From Methanocella_A sp963769045 (GTDB taxonomy: Archaea > Halobacteriota > Methanocellia > Methanocellales > Methanocellaceae), in the NCBI GenBank assembly GCA_963769045.1, contig CAVYKK010000020.1, forward strand, positions 95,119 to 159,118: a stretch of DNA of 64,000 nt, given 5' to 3'. A program made the translations under genes and the position numbers. The notes below the pieces were generated by a model. That model worked only from the letters and a program-made list of their open reading frames with translations. It was not told where the DNA came from and did no database searches. Below are positions 16,074 to 25,679 of this stretch, in pieces. Each line of letters begins with the position of its first letter. Positions within the stretch are counted from its first letter, which is position 1.

Positions 16074-17849
16074 ATGAGCATTATCCGCCTGAACGCGTTT
16101 ACCGACGATTCAAAGTCAAGGATCATCCGGTTGATAGGCTCGTTATCCTTTATTGCGATTATCACAATTATCGGCCTTTTCGTCGCTGAGCAGGTGAACA
16201 ATACTTATTTCAAGAACTTCACCATCGCAAACACGCACATATTGACAATCCTGATTGGCAGTGCTCTGGCCACCTTTGCAGCATTGATCGTCCTGCTCCA
16301 GTTCGAGGGGCTCTATGCAAAACTTTCGCGTGAGAATAACGAGCGCAAACAGGTTGAAAATGCGTTGGTGAAGAGCAAGGCCATCCTCTCCCGGGCCCAG
16401 GTGATAGCCCATATCGGCAACTGGGCATGGAACATTAAGACAAACAGGATGACGTGGTCGGATGAAATTTTTAAGATATTGGGTTACCAGCCACAGGAGT
16501 TCCAGCCGTCCTTTGAATGGCTGATGCCAAGGGTGATCCCTGAGGACAGGCCCCTGATTACAGCTTCGCTTGAAGCTGCCCTCCGGGACAACAAGCTCTT
16601 TAACATTGACTATCGCGTCACCGCCGCCGATGGATCCGTGCGCTACGTGAACACCGTGGCCGACCGGATCAAGCGTGACAAGGCCGGCACCCCAGAGTGG
16701 ATATACGGGATCAGCCAGGATATCACCCGGCGCAAGGAAACAGAAAAAGCGCTGATGAAGAGCAAGGCCATTCTCTCCCGGGCCCAGGAGATCGCCCACA
16801 TCGGCAACTGGGCATGGGACATGGGCACGAACGCCATGACCTGGTCGGACGAGATTTACCACATATTCGGCTACAACCCGGGTGATGTCCGACCGTCTTA
16901 CGAATGGCTGATGTCACAGGTTCTACCTGATGATCGACCGATGCTCTCCTCATCGCTGGAGGCTGCCCTGCGAGAGAACCGACTCTTTAATATCGACTTT
17001 CGCATCCTCAGGTCTGACAGATCCGTACGCTATGTGAATGTCGTCGCCGACCGGATCAAGCGTGACAAGGCGGGCAATCCACAGTGGATGTACGGGATTA
17101 TCCAGGACATCACCCGGCGTAAGCAAGCCGAGAACGAGCTGAAGGATGCCAAGGGTCAGGCCGAACTGTACATTGATCTCATGGGCCACGATATCAACAA
17201 TATGAACCAGATCGCCATGGGGTACCTTGAGCTTGCATACGACAAGCTCGAGAATGAAGGCAGACTGGAAAAAGCGGATGCCAGCTTGCTTGAGAAGCCA
17301 ATCGAGGCCATGAAGAACATCGCCCGGCTCGTTGGCAACGTGAAAAAGCTTCAGCGGGAAAAGCTGGGCGAGTACCAGCTCAAGCCGGTAGACGTGGGAC
17401 GTGTGCTGGCCGATATCGTCACCCAGTACTCTTCCTGTGTCCCTGGCCGGGACATCAAGATCAATTTCAGTCCTGCCGCCGGGTGCATGGTCACGGCGAA
17501 CGACCTGATCGTCGATCTCTACTCGAACATCGTTGGAAACGCTATCAAGCACTCCCGGGGTCCGGTACAGGTTGACATAGGGCTGAATATGGTACAGGAA
17601 GGTGGCCGAAAGTATTGTCAGGTAACCATCGATGACAACGGCCCCGGCATCCCCGACGACATGAAAGATCAGCTGGTCAGACGCCAGTGTACACCAGGCA
17701 TACGTTTCACTGGCAAAGGACTGGGACTATGCCTTGTGAAAACACTTGTCGATGATTTCCACGGAAAAATGAGGATCGAGGACCGGGTGCCCGGGCATCA
17801 TGAGAAAGGTGCCCGGATTGTGATCATTCTACCACTAACGCAGACCTGA
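16074..17849 (+). CDS. Membrane PAS-PAS sensor histidine kinase
   Basis: 591 residues. Two transmembrane helices (about 24-42 and 60-82) with only a short outside loop are followed by a linker, then two tandem PAS/PAC domains (~100-225 and ~226-355). These are close copies of each other, each starting KSKAILSRAQ and ending QDITRRK. The kinase core follows: phospho-acceptor His in LMGHDINNMNQ (~369) and an HATPase domain with N box SNIVGNAIKHS, DDNGPGIPDD and GKGLGLCLVK. PAS3-type motifs (GNWAWD...WSDEI) suggest a small-molecule or redox signal read in the cytoplasm. No response regulator gene is adjacent, so the partner is elsewhere. Confidence 0.9.
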   Translation: MSIIRLNAFTDDSKSRIIRLIGSLSFIAIITIIGLFVAEQVNNTYFKNFTIANTHILTILIGSALATFAALIVLLQFEGLYAKLSRENNERKQVENALVKSKAILSRAQVIAHIGNWAWNIKTNRMTWSDEIFKILGYQPQEFQPSFEWLMPRVIPEDRPLITASLEAALRDNKLFNIDYRVTAADGSVRYVNTVADRIKRDKAGTPEWIYGISQDITRRKETEKALMKSKAILSRAQEIAHIGNWAWDMGTNAMTWSDEIYHIFGYNPGDVRPSYEWLMSQVLPDDRPMLSSSLEAALRENRLFNIDFRILRSDRSVRYVNVVADRIKRDKAGNPQWMYGIIQDITRRKQAENELKDAKGQAELYIDLMGHDINNMNQIAMGYLELAYDKLENEGRLEKADASLLEKPIEAMKNIARLVGNVKKLQREKLGEYQLKPVDVGRVLADIVTQYSSCVPGRDIKINFSPAAGCMVTANDLIVDLYSNIVGNAIKHSRGPVQVDIGLNMVQEGGRKYCQVTIDDNGPGIPDDMKDQLVRRQCTPGIRFTGKGLGLCLVKTLVDDFHGKMRIEDRVPGHHEKGARIVIILPLTQT

Positions 17850-17930
17850 CGTGGTCAACAGCTGCCGTTTTCCTCTTTTCCGGACGAGATGCTCCGACAA
17901 TATCGCCGTGCCCTCCTCCGCGTCGGGGGA

Positions 17931-17963
17931 GTGCCGATGCCTGCAGGAGCGCAGCATCGGCAC
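17931..17963. terminator. Hairpin between convergent genes
   Basis: GTGCCGATGC (17931-17940) and GCATCGGCAC (17954-17963) form a perfect 10-bp stem with a 13-base loop. It lies 80 bases after the kinase and 20 bases after the hmgA stop on the other strand, so a role in ending both transcripts or protecting 3' ends is likely. There is no T-tract beside it. Confidence 0.45.
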
Positions 17964-17983
17964 AATCGTCCTAAACAGCCCGG

Positions 17984-19257
17984 CTATTTCTTGAGCTGTT
18001 CGAGCAATTCCTTAGCCCGGTCTGCCCGGACCTTCTTCTCCTTGACCATGGCCTCGGCGACCTTATCGATCAGATCGCCGGTCGCACCGGCCTGGATGGC
18101 TACGTTCCGGGAGTGGAGCTGCATGTGTCCGCGCTGTATGCCCTCGGTCGCCAGCGCCCTAGCGCCGCGAAGTTCTGAGCCAGCCCGACAGACGCCATGA
18201 TCTCGCCGAGCTCGCTGGCTGTCTTCACACCGAGAATCCTTACGTTAGCCTTCGCCGTCGGGTGCGACGCGGTTGCGCCGCCGACGAGTCCGACTGCCAG
18301 CGGCAGCTCGATCGTGCCGACGAGGTCACCGTTCGCGTTCTTCTCATAGCAGGTCAGGGGCATGTAAGTGCCGGTGATCGCCGCGTAGGCGTGCGCACCC
18401 GCCTCAATCGCCCGGGTGTCGTTGCCCGTGGCCAGCGTGACGGCGCTGATGCCGTTCATGATGCCCTTGTTGTGTGTCGCGGCACGGTACGGGTCCGCCA
18501 GCGCGAACTCATAGGCCTTGATGACCGCGTCGACGACGTCCTCGCCGCCGATGCTCTCTTTAGTCCAGACCGCCTTCGCCCGCATGAGGCGCTTATCCGC
18601 AAGGTTGGAGATGATGCGGAGATACACTTTGCCGCCGGTGATCTTCTCCAGATGGGGCCCCACGGTCTCCGCCATCGTGTTGACCGCATTGGCGCCCATG
18701 GCGTCCCGGCAGTCGACGATCAGGTGGACGATCAGCATCTCATGGCCTGGCTTGTTCGGGACCTCGCGTACGTAGGCTTCGACGTCCTTGCAGCCGCCGC
18801 CGAACTTTACGAGGATCGGGTCGACCGCGTTGCAGATTTCCATGATCTTCGCCCTGTCCGCCAGCACCGCGAACCGGGCGCTGTACGGGTCCTTGACGCC
18901 CGTCACCTGGATAAGGCCGCGCATGACCGGGCCGGTGCTGCTCGTGGTGAATCCGCCTGCGGCACGGGCCATCTTGGCCGCGTTGGACGCAGCGGCGATC
19001 ACTGATGGCTCCTCGATGGCCATAGGCACGAGGTAGTCCTTGCCATTGATCAGGAAGTTCACTGCCAGGCCCAGCGGCACCGGCATGACACCGATCACGT
19101 TCTCGACCATCCGGTCCACCTGCTCCGGCTTGAGCGCACCCATGTTGCCGACAGTAGCGACCTCATCGGCCGTCAGCCCCGTGAGTTCCTGCACTTTCTT
19201 AAGCCTCTCCTGGGGCGGTAATTTGTAGAATCCAGAAATCTGTGAGCTTTTATCCAT
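17984..19257 (-). CDS. hmgA: HMG-CoA reductase (class II-like), frameshifted near the end
   Basis: Reduces HMG-CoA to mevalonate, the committed step towards archaeal isoprenoid lipids. From ATG 19257 (after GGTGACTTTC) the frame reads DKSSQISGFYKLPP, ENVIG, PLGLAVNFLINGKDYLVPMA, catalytic IEEPSV (Glu ~82-83), CRDAMGANAVNTM and the Lys of THNKGIMNG, all typical of class II enzymes. Near 18163 the frame leaves the family sequence after QNFAAL: one base appears missing, and the continuous frame stops at 18100. The proper C-terminus (ALATEGIQRGHMQLHSRNVA, then AGATGDLIDKVAEAM to ELLEQLKK) is in the next frame and ends at 17984. The shifted part includes the catalytic His. Either sequence error or a broken gene. 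Confidence 0.85.
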
Positions 19258-19314
19258 GAAAGTCACCTGTACAGATGGCATGTGTTTAATTGATTAATAA
19301 TTTATCCGTCGTGC

Positions 19315-19512
19315 TTTGAGGTCTCGGAGGTTGCGAGAGGTCACAGAGTTTCACCACAGAGGTCACAGAGGCCACAGAGGACGACACAGAGGTTTGTTAA
19401 ATAAAAAGGCTTCCCATGAGCCATCTATTAAAACGTCCTCTGTGCATACCTCTGTGGCCTCTGTGACCTCTGTGCTAAGCTCTGCGACCTCTCGCAACCT
19501 CTGCGACCTCAA
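19315..19512. repeat. 9-bp-unit palindromic element R5
   Basis: Second and longer copy of the R2 type. Left arm from 19315 (TTGAGGTCTCGGAGGTTGCG and onward) pairs with the right arm ending at 19512 (CGCAACCTCTGCGACCTCAA), with units ACCTCTGTG, GCCTCTGTG, ACCTCTGTG between. The loop core ATAAAAAGGCTTCCCATGAG matches the R2 core. It fills most of the 300-base gap between the divergent hmgA and AlkZ-like genes; no gene is seen in it. Confidence 0.82.
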
Positions 19513-19561
19513 AAAGAGATAATTTGATTAAGCATCCACGCCCATAGACAAGCGATTTGCA

Positions 19562-20707
19562 ATGCATGGCCGGGACGCGATCAACTTTCAAGTGATGAAG
19601 AAGCAGGGGCTGACTGAGCCATATGGCAGCCCCATCGAAGCGTTAAAAGCTCTCCTGCTGATCGACGCGTCCATTCTGCCTGCCGCTTACTATAATCTTT
19701 TCATACGCTCGAAAGAGTCGAGCCCTGCCGCAATTGCCCGGGAGGTCCAGTCCGGCCGGCGCATGGCGCGGGTGATCGGGCTGAAAGGCGTGCCGCAGGT
19801 CGTGCCCCGGGAGATGATGTCCCACTTATATTCCCTTACGAAGGCCGACCGGGAAGGGCGGGCAATAGTCATGCTCAACGGCTGGGGCGTCGACGGCGGG
19901 GAATACGAGCGCATCAGGCGCACCATCCTCGACGTGCTGGACGACCGGGAGAAGACGCTGCCCCAGCTTAAGAACAGCCTCCCCGCGTCTATGTCCCGGG
20001 AGGTCACCCGCCGCAGGGGGAAACGCATCGAAAAATCGACCAACATCGCTCTCGTGGCGCAGGCCATGTACCAGCGATGGGAGCTGCTGCGCGGCGGCGT
20101 AGGCCGGAACACCTTCGAGGACCCGGGCCGGTACTCGACGTTCGAGCGGCGCTTCGGCACCATGAAGCTCGACGAAAACCGTACTGATGCTATTGCAGCC
20201 ATGGCGCGGGCATATGTTGAATGTTATGGCCCGGTCAGCTCCGAGGACTTCGCATGGTGGGCCGGCATGACGAAAGGCGAAGCCGCAAAGGCTTTCGAGC
20301 AGTTGAAGGACGTAGTGCCTGCCGAGATCGAGGGCATACCCGGGAGGTTCTTCATGTCGGGGGATAAGGCAGGCTCGATTGAGCCGCTGCCTCGGAGCCC
20401 CGCGACTATCCGCATGCTGATGACCGACGACCCCTACGTGAAGGCCTACGCGAACCGGGCCCGATTCATGCCCCCGCTCTACGAGGGCACCGTGATCACG
20501 AAGTTCGGGGAATCGACGCCCGTCGTGCTCATCGATGGCGTGGTACACGGCCTCTGGAGCATGAGCGGGAAGACCTGCGTCGTCGAGATGGTTGCCGGGC
20601 CGGGGGATTCGGAGGACGAGATCAAGGCGGCGGCGACAAAGGCAGGGCGCTTTTTCACTGGCGGGTCAGTAGATGTTGTGTTCACGGCCCACCGGGAAAA
20701 AGTGTGA
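19562..20707 (+). CDS. Winged-helix DNA-binding protein, AlkZ-like (HTH_42)
   Basis: 381 residues. The protein belongs to the winged-helix HTH_42 superfamily that includes the bacterial DNA glycosylases AlkZ/YcaQ. The most telling part is YVECYGPVSSEDFAWWAGM (~219-237), the family's central motif, followed by a FMPPLYEGTVITKFGESTPVVLIDGVVHGLW beta-rich C-terminal part split here for length. Characterised members unhook DNA interstrand crosslinks, but many relatives have no known activity and I cannot confirm the catalytic residues. An N-terminal helical domain (1-~110) is less conserved. The start ATG 19562 follows repeat R5 by 50 bases. It appears to be a single-gene unit. Confidence 0.65.
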   Translation: MHGRDAINFQVMKKQGLTEPYGSPIEALKALLLIDASILPAAYYNLFIRSKESSPAAIAREVQSGRRMARVIGLKGVPQVVPREMMSHLYSLTKADREGRAIVMLNGWGVDGGEYERIRRTILDVLDDREKTLPQLKNSLPASMSREVTRRRGKRIEKSTNIALVAQAMYQRWELLRGGVGRNTFEDPGRYSTFERRFGTMKLDENRTDAIAAMARAYVECYGPVSSEDFAWWAGMTKGEAAKAFEQLKDVVPAEIEGIPGRFFMSGDKAGSIEPLPRSPATIRMLMTDDPYVKAYANRARFMPPLYEGTVITKFGESTPVVLIDGVVHGLWSMSGKTCVVEMVAGPGDSEDEIKAAATKAGRFFTGGSVDVVFTAHREKV

Positions 20708-20847
20708 TGCTCCAGGTAAAGCTCGCCAGGACTTTTTTAAAAAACTGCTTTCATAGATCAGTCTTGTTAAGGTAATGCGCACTGTAAAAAGGGGTTCCAG
20801 TGTTCCGGTACGCATAGCCTTGACCGGGTATAAGTCTCTTTTAAAAC

Positions 20848-21342
20848 TCAAGCCCGCATGTAGACGTCCGGCCCTCTGGCCATGCCGCTCGCAGCCGGAA
20901 TGTAGGTTATGGTCTCGGTCGAGTAGTTAGGCACGGTATAAGTCAGATTATAAGTGTCCGGCCCCTTACGTTCCCAGACGCCACTGTACGTAGCGGTCGA
21001 ATCGCTGTCCTGACGATAGAAGGTACCATCGGCCTCGAACTGGTAAGTCGCATACGTATTGTTAGCGCCATGCCAGGAAAAAGTACCGATGATCGGGTCA
21101 TTAGCCGCGGGCGGCACCGGCGTGATCGTCGGCGTGGGCCGGTATTGTGGCAGCGGCTCGGCCGTAGGCAAAGGCTGCGCCGTGGGCAGGGGCCCTGCGG
21201 TCGGCAGAGGTTCCGCCGTCGGCATTATGCCTGGCGTCGGCGTGCCCGTATAATCGTTGATGTTATCCATGCACCCGCAGGTCGCCACGATGGCCAGCGA
21301 GATGAAAACCACTGCCAGCAGCCTCATATGGTGCACTTTCAT
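20848..21342 (-). CDS. Secreted lipoprotein with PT-rich repeat linker
   Basis: 164 residues from ATG 21342 (MKVHHMRLL); the frame is open a further 40 codons upstream but without a sensible start. A signal peptide ends in the lipobox-like IVATCGC, so the protein is likely lipid-anchored outside the cell. Residues ~30-75 are a linker of repeated LPTAEP/LPTAGP/LPTAQP units, a common archaeal O-glycosylated stalk. The C-terminal ~85 residues (IIGTFSWHGANNTYATYQFE, then YSGVWERKGPDTYNLTY) look like a small lipocalin/META-like beta-barrel seen in secreted proteins. Function unknown. Confidence 0.7.
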   Translation of the reverse strand: MKVHHMRLLAVVFISLAIVATCGCMDNINDYTGTPTPGIMPTAEPLPTAGPLPTAQPLPTAEPLPQYRPTPTITPVPPAANDPIIGTFSWHGANNTYATYQFEADGTFYRQDSDSTATYSGVWERKGPDTYNLTYTVPNYSTETITYIPAASGMARGPDVYMRA

Positions 21343-21464
21343 GTCGTATATGCTCTTTAGGGTTTCGGGTGCAAATGTCCGGTAAAATGAAATGGCAGGC
21401 ACCGGTAGCGCCCCGGCTTTTCCATGCGCTCGCGCGCTGGCGCCGGACGCCGTCGCCATCACCT

Positions 21465-21520
21465 GCTGGCCGTTATATACACAACATTTAAGTATTGTCC
21501 ACGTTATTTACATACGGTGC
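21465..21520 (+). promoter_or_regulatory. Putative promoter of ileS-mptE
   Basis: CCGTTATATACACAACATTTAA (TATA-like at 21471-21480) and a second AT-rich block TTATTTACATACGG lie in the ~310-base gap before ileS. The leader would be long (over 100 bases). Nothing else is recognised between the lipoprotein gene and ileS. Confidence 0.35.
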
Positions 21521-21654
21521 ATAAGAACATGACAGCGTGGGATTGCTTTATTGGCCTCCGGGCCCACTGATTATCTTCTCACACCACGGATTATGCACGG
21601 CGCTTCTATCATTTACTTCTCATCTAGCGCACACCATCTCGCGAGGAATCTGAC

Positions 21655-24600
21655 GTGATACAGGAAGAGAAAGAGCAGTACAACGGCAAGAACATCGAGG
21701 CCGGGGTCGAGGAGTTCTGGCAGTCCAGCGACGCCTATCGGCTGACCCGTAATCTCCGACGCGGCAACAAAAAGTTCTACTTCGTGGACGGCCCCCCGTA
21801 CACTACCGGGCGCATCCACCTCGGAACGGCCTGGAACAAGATCATCAAGGACTCGGTGCTGCGCTACCGCAGCATGAACGGCTATGACCTGAAGGACACG
21901 CCCGGCTGGGACATGCACGGGCTGCCCATCGAGGTCAAGGTCGAGGGCATCCTCGGTTTCAAGACCAAGAAGGACATCGAGCAGTTCGGCGTCGCCCGCT
22001 TCACGGAAGAGTGCAAGAAGTTCGCCATCGACAACATGCACCAGATGACCGGGCAGTTCAAGCGGCTCGGCGTGTGGATGGACTGGGACGACCCGTACAT
22101 GACGCTGAAGAGCGAGTACATCGAGGCGGCATGGTGGGCGATGAAGCAGGCCTATGAAAAGCACCTGCTCGAGCGGGGCCTGCGGAACGTCAACTGGTGT
22201 CCGCGTTGCGAGACGGCCATCGCAGACTCCGAAGTCGAGTATGCCGACCGCACCGACGACTCGATATACGTCAAGTTCCCGCTGAAGGACGAAGAAGGAT
22301 TCCTGGTCATCTGGACGACCACGCCATGGACCATACCGGCTAATATGGCGGTCGCCGCCAACAAGGAGTTCACCTACGCGATGGTCGAGGCTCTGCCTGC
22401 CTCCGTATTGGAGCAAGCGTCCCTTGAAGCCGGACTGGACTTCACCACACTTGTCGATCATCATTCCGACGGGAAGCCGAAGCCCATGCGCTATGCGGAC
22501 AAGGTCGCGAAGATGAAAGAGGCGATCGGCGAGGAGAAGCTGAAAGAGCTTCACGCAAAGCACGGCGAGAAAATGATCATGGCCGTAGACCTGATCGAAG
22601 GCGTCATGAAAATGGGCCATTATGCCGACTATCATGTCCTCTGGACAAAGGTCGGTCAGGAGCTCAAGGGCACGCAGTACGTGCACCCGCTTGCCGATCT
22701 CATCCCATGCCAGAAGCAGACGGAGCACAGGGTCTACCTGGCCGACTTCGTGGCAGGCGAGAACACCGGGCTGGTGCATATCGCGCCGGGCCATGGTCTC
22801 GACGACTTCGAGCTGGGCCTTAAAGAGGGCATACCCGCTTACTGCCCGGTCAAGGAGAACGGACACTACGACGACACCGTGGGCAAGTACGCCGGCATGG
22901 AGATCCGCGAGGCCAACCACGTCATCCTCGATGACCTGAGAGCCCGCGGCCTGCTGCTCGGCTCTACGGAGATCACCCACCGCTATGGTCACTGCTGGCG
23001 CTGCAAGACGCCCATCATTTTCCTGACCACCGACCAGTGGTTCATCGCGGTCAGTCGCATGAAGGAGGACATGCTTGCCGAGATCAAGCGCGTCAACTGG
23101 TACCCCGAATGGGCCGGCTCCGCCCGGTTCTTCGACTGGGTGAGCGGTGCCCGGGACTGGTGCATCTCCCGGCAGCGGTACTGGGGTATCCCCATACCCA
23201 TCTGGAAGTGCGAGAAATGCGGCAGCCTGAACGTCATCGGCACGAAGGAAGAGCTGGAGCGCGAGTGCGGCAGGGAAGTCCCTGACCTGCACCGGCCCTT
23301 CGTGGACGAGATCAGGCTGGAGTGCGAGTGTGGCGGCCCGATGAAGCGTGTGGAAGACATCTTCGACGTCTGGTTCGACTCCGCCGTTGCCTCCTGGGCG
23401 ACGCTTCACTTCCCTTCGCATAAGGACGAGATGGACTGGTGGCCGGCCGACTTTATCGTGGAAGGCCACGACCAGACCCGCGGCTGGTTCTATTCGCAAC
23501 TCGGCGCAGGCATGGTCGGCTTCGGCAAGGCGCCATACAACTCGGTCTGCATGCATGGCTTCACGCTGGACGAGCAGGGCCGCAAGATGTCCAAGAGCCT
23601 GGGCAATGTGGTCGCCCCCGAGGAGGTCGTCGACAAGTTCGGCGCCGACTCGTTGCGACTGTACGTACTGTCCCAGAGCGCACCATGGGAGGACCTGAGC
23701 TTCTCCTGGGAAGAGTGCGGCAACGTGAACCGCGCGCTTAACATCTTCTGGAACGTCTACCGGTTCCCGCTACCCTACATGGTGCTGGACAAGTTCGACC
23801 CGGCAAAGGTCACCTTCGAATCGGTTAAGGATCACCTCCGCGTAGAAGACCGCTGGATACTGTCCCGCCTGCAGGCCGTCATCAAGGAAGTGGACGCAGG
23901 CATGGCGAACTATGAGTTGCACAAGTCCACGCGGGCGCTGATCACCTTCATCCTCGACGACCTGTCCCGGTGGTACGTGCAACTGGTGCGCGAGCGCACA
24001 TGGGTAGAGGCGGATGACCCCGACAAGCTGGCGGCATACCGTGTCCTGTACGACGTGCTGGGCACCACGGTACGGCTGATGGCGCCCTATACGCCATACA
24101 TCTCGGAGCGGATGTACCAGAACCTGGTACGCAAGGCCGACCCGTCGAGCCCGCTGTCCGTCCACATGTGCGACTGGCCGACAGTTAATGAGGCATTGCT
24201 GGACGAGCGCCTCAACCTGGACATGGACATCGCCCGCAAGATCGTGGAAGCGTCGTCCAATGCCCGTCAGAAAGCGAAGCGGAAACTCCGATGGCCGGTC
24301 CGTAAGATCGTCGTCGCGGCAGACGCGGCTGACGTGGTCACCGCTGTCAGGGACCTGTCCGGCGTCATCAAGGAGCAGACGAACTCCAAGGAGGTCGTGC
24401 TGCTGGCGCCCGGAGAGGCGAACGTCGAGCTCGGCGTGGAGGTCGTGCCCAACCCCAAAGCGATCGGCCCGGTGTTCAAGGGCAACGCCGGCAAAGTGAT
24501 CGCCGAGCTGAAGGCAGCTAACGGCCGGGAGATGCGACAGGCGCTGGCGAAGGACGGCAAGTATACGCTGGAACTATCCGTCGGCCCTGTAGAGGTCACG

Positions 24601-24969
24601 CCGGAGATCGTCGGCTTCCGGGACGTCATCCCGGAGCACCTTGCGGTGGCCGACTTCCAGGGTGGAAAGGTCTATGTCGATGTCGAGCTCACGCCGGAAC
24701 TGGAAGCGGAAGGCTACACCCGCGAGCTGATACGCCGCATACAGGAGATGCGGAAACTGATGAACCTGAACGTCGAGGACCGCATCAAGGCAGAAGTCTA
24801 CGTAGGCGACGCTAAGGTGCAGGACCTGCTGAAGACCATGAAGGACTACATGGCCAGCGAGGTCCGGGCTAATGTGCTCGAATTCAAGGACACTAAGGAG
24901 GTCCCGGGCTTCGTCAGGGACTGGGACGTGGAAGGCACGCCGGTCACCATAGGGCTTGAAAAAATATGA
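21655..24969 (+). CDS. ileS: Isoleucyl-tRNA synthetase
   Basis: Charges tRNA-Ile with isoleucine and edits valine. The 1104-residue protein has the class I HIGH motif as IHLGT in GPPYTTGRIHLGTAWNK (~46-62), the editing domain with TTTPWTIPANMAVAANKEF (~220-238), the KMSKS loop in GRKMSKSLGN (~642-651), an anticodon-binding helical domain and a long C-terminal extension of the archaeal/eukaryotic type. GTG 21655 is the start, with GAGG at 21643-21646. It overlaps mptE by four bases (ATGA). The long open frame on the other strand is only a codon-bias shadow. Confidence 0.97.
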   Translation: MIQEEKEQYNGKNIEAGVEEFWQSSDAYRLTRNLRRGNKKFYFVDGPPYTTGRIHLGTAWNKIIKDSVLRYRSMNGYDLKDTPGWDMHGLPIEVKVEGILGFKTKKDIEQFGVARFTEECKKFAIDNMHQMTGQFKRLGVWMDWDDPYMTLKSEYIEAAWWAMKQAYEKHLLERGLRNVNWCPRCETAIADSEVEYADRTDDSIYVKFPLKDEEGFLVIWTTTPWTIPANMAVAANKEFTYAMVEALPASVLEQASLEAGLDFTTLVDHHSDGKPKPMRYADKVAKMKEAIGEEKLKELHAKHGEKMIMAVDLIEGVMKMGHYADYHVLWTKVGQELKGTQYVHPLADLIPCQKQTEHRVYLADFVAGENTGLVHIAPGHGLDDFELGLKEGIPAYCPVKENGHYDDTVGKYAGMEIREANHVILDDLRARGLLLGSTEITHRYGHCWRCKTPIIFLTTDQWFIAVSRMKEDMLAEIKRVNWYPEWAGSARFFDWVSGARDWCISRQRYWGIPIPIWKCEKCGSLNVIGTKEELERECGREVPDLHRPFVDEIRLECECGGPMKRVEDIFDVWFDSAVASWATLHFPSHKDEMDWWPADFIVEGHDQTRGWFYSQLGAGMVGFGKAPYNSVCMHGFTLDEQGRKMSKSLGNVVAPEEVVDKFGADSLRLYVLSQSAPWEDLSFSWEECGNVNRALNIFWNVYRFPLPYMVLDKFDPAKVTFESVKDHLRVEDRWILSRLQAVIKEVDAGMANYELHKSTRALITFILDDLSRWYVQLVRERTWVEADDPDKLAAYRVLYDVLGTTVRLMAPYTPYISERMYQNLVRKADPSSPLSVHMCDWPTVNEALLDERLNLDMDIARKIVEASSNARQKAKRKLRWPVRKIVVAADAADVVTAVRDLSGVIKEQTNSKEVVLLAPGEANVELGVEVVPNPKAIGPVFKGNAGKVIAELKAANGREMRQALAKDGKYTLELSVGPVEVTPEIVGFRDVIPEHLAVADFQGGKVYVDVELTPELEAEGYTRELIRRIQEMRKLMNLNVEDRIKAEVYVGDAKVQDLLKTMKDYMASEVRANVLEFKDTKEVPGFVRDWDVEGTPVTIGLEKI

Positions 24970-25598
24970 GATACGCAGAGTGGGAGCCATACTACAAGGC
25001 CATACTGGAGGACTTCGGCTGGACGGCGGAGGGCGACGAGGCAGCGGCAAGGGCCATGGCCCCGATGCTGCCCGACCCTGCCCCCACGCTGGCACGGCTG
25101 AAGGAACTGATACGCGGCAGGGACGTACTCGTCTGCGGTAAGGCACCGAGACTGAAGGACGACCTCGAGCAGGTGGACCGGTCGAAGTACACGGTCATTG
25201 TGGCTGACGGGGCCACTTCGGCGCTGCTGGCCGCAGGCATCGTGCCTGATATCGTTGTGTCCGATCTCGACGGCTCCCATGCCGATCTGCTGAAAGCGAA
25301 CGCGATGGGCGCCATTGTGCTGGCCCATGCCCATGCGGACAACGTGCCCGCCGTGAAGGAGGTGGTGCCGAAACTGAAGAACGTGATCGGCACTACACAG
25401 GCGGCGCCGTTCGATCACGTCTACAACTTTGGCGGCTTCTCGGACGGCGACCGGTGCGTGTTCCTGGCGAAAGAGTTCGGGGCCCGCAGCATCCGGATTA
25501 TCGGCTTCGACCTCGACGATACCAACGTGACGCCGAAGAAGCTGAAAAAGCTGAAATGGGCTCGGAGACTGCTTCGGCTCTTAGATATTGACGTCTGA
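24966..25598 (+). CDS. mptE: 6-hydroxymethyl-7,8-dihydropterin pyrophosphokinase (MptE)
   Basis: Transfers pyrophosphate from ATP to 6-hydroxymethyl-dihydropterin on the way to methanopterin, the C1 carrier of methanogens. The 210-residue protein is of the MptE/DUF115 type, unrelated to bacterial FolK: VADGATSALLAAGIVPDIVV with SDLDG (~75-99) forms the ATP/metal-binding core, then LAHAHADN (~118) and NFGGFSDGDRCVFLA (~155-169), all hallmarks of the family. It starts within the ileS stop (ATGA), so translation is coupled. The gene ends a co-directional pair and is followed by a T-rich stretch before a convergent gene. Confidence 0.88.
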   Translation: MRYAEWEPYYKAILEDFGWTAEGDEAAARAMAPMLPDPAPTLARLKELIRGRDVLVCGKAPRLKDDLEQVDRSKYTVIVADGATSALLAAGIVPDIVVSDLDGSHADLLKANAMGAIVLAHAHADNVPAVKEVVPKLKNVIGTTQAAPFDHVYNFGGFSDGDRCVFLAKEFGARSIRIIGFDLDDTNVTPKKLKKLKWARRLLRLLDIDV

Positions 25599-25619
25599 AC
25601 GTGCATGATTTAAGATAAA

Positions 25620-25650
25620 TAAAAAAGCCTGGCAACGCCTGTTTTTTTCA
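25620..25650 (+). terminator. T-tract after mptE
   Basis: A7 and T7 tracts (AAAAAAGCCTGG...CCTGTTTTTTT, T run 25642-25648) lie between convergent mptE and the next membrane-protein gene. This arrangement could stop transcription from both sides. Confidence 0.45.
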
Positions 25651-25679
25651 TGGCGTGCAGGTAATCATGGCGATATAAT

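Noticed and set aside
21613..23556. Long open frame (647 codons) opposite ileS.
   Set aside because: It is antisense to strongly conserved ileS sequence, has no recognisable domain and arises from GC-rich codon bias.
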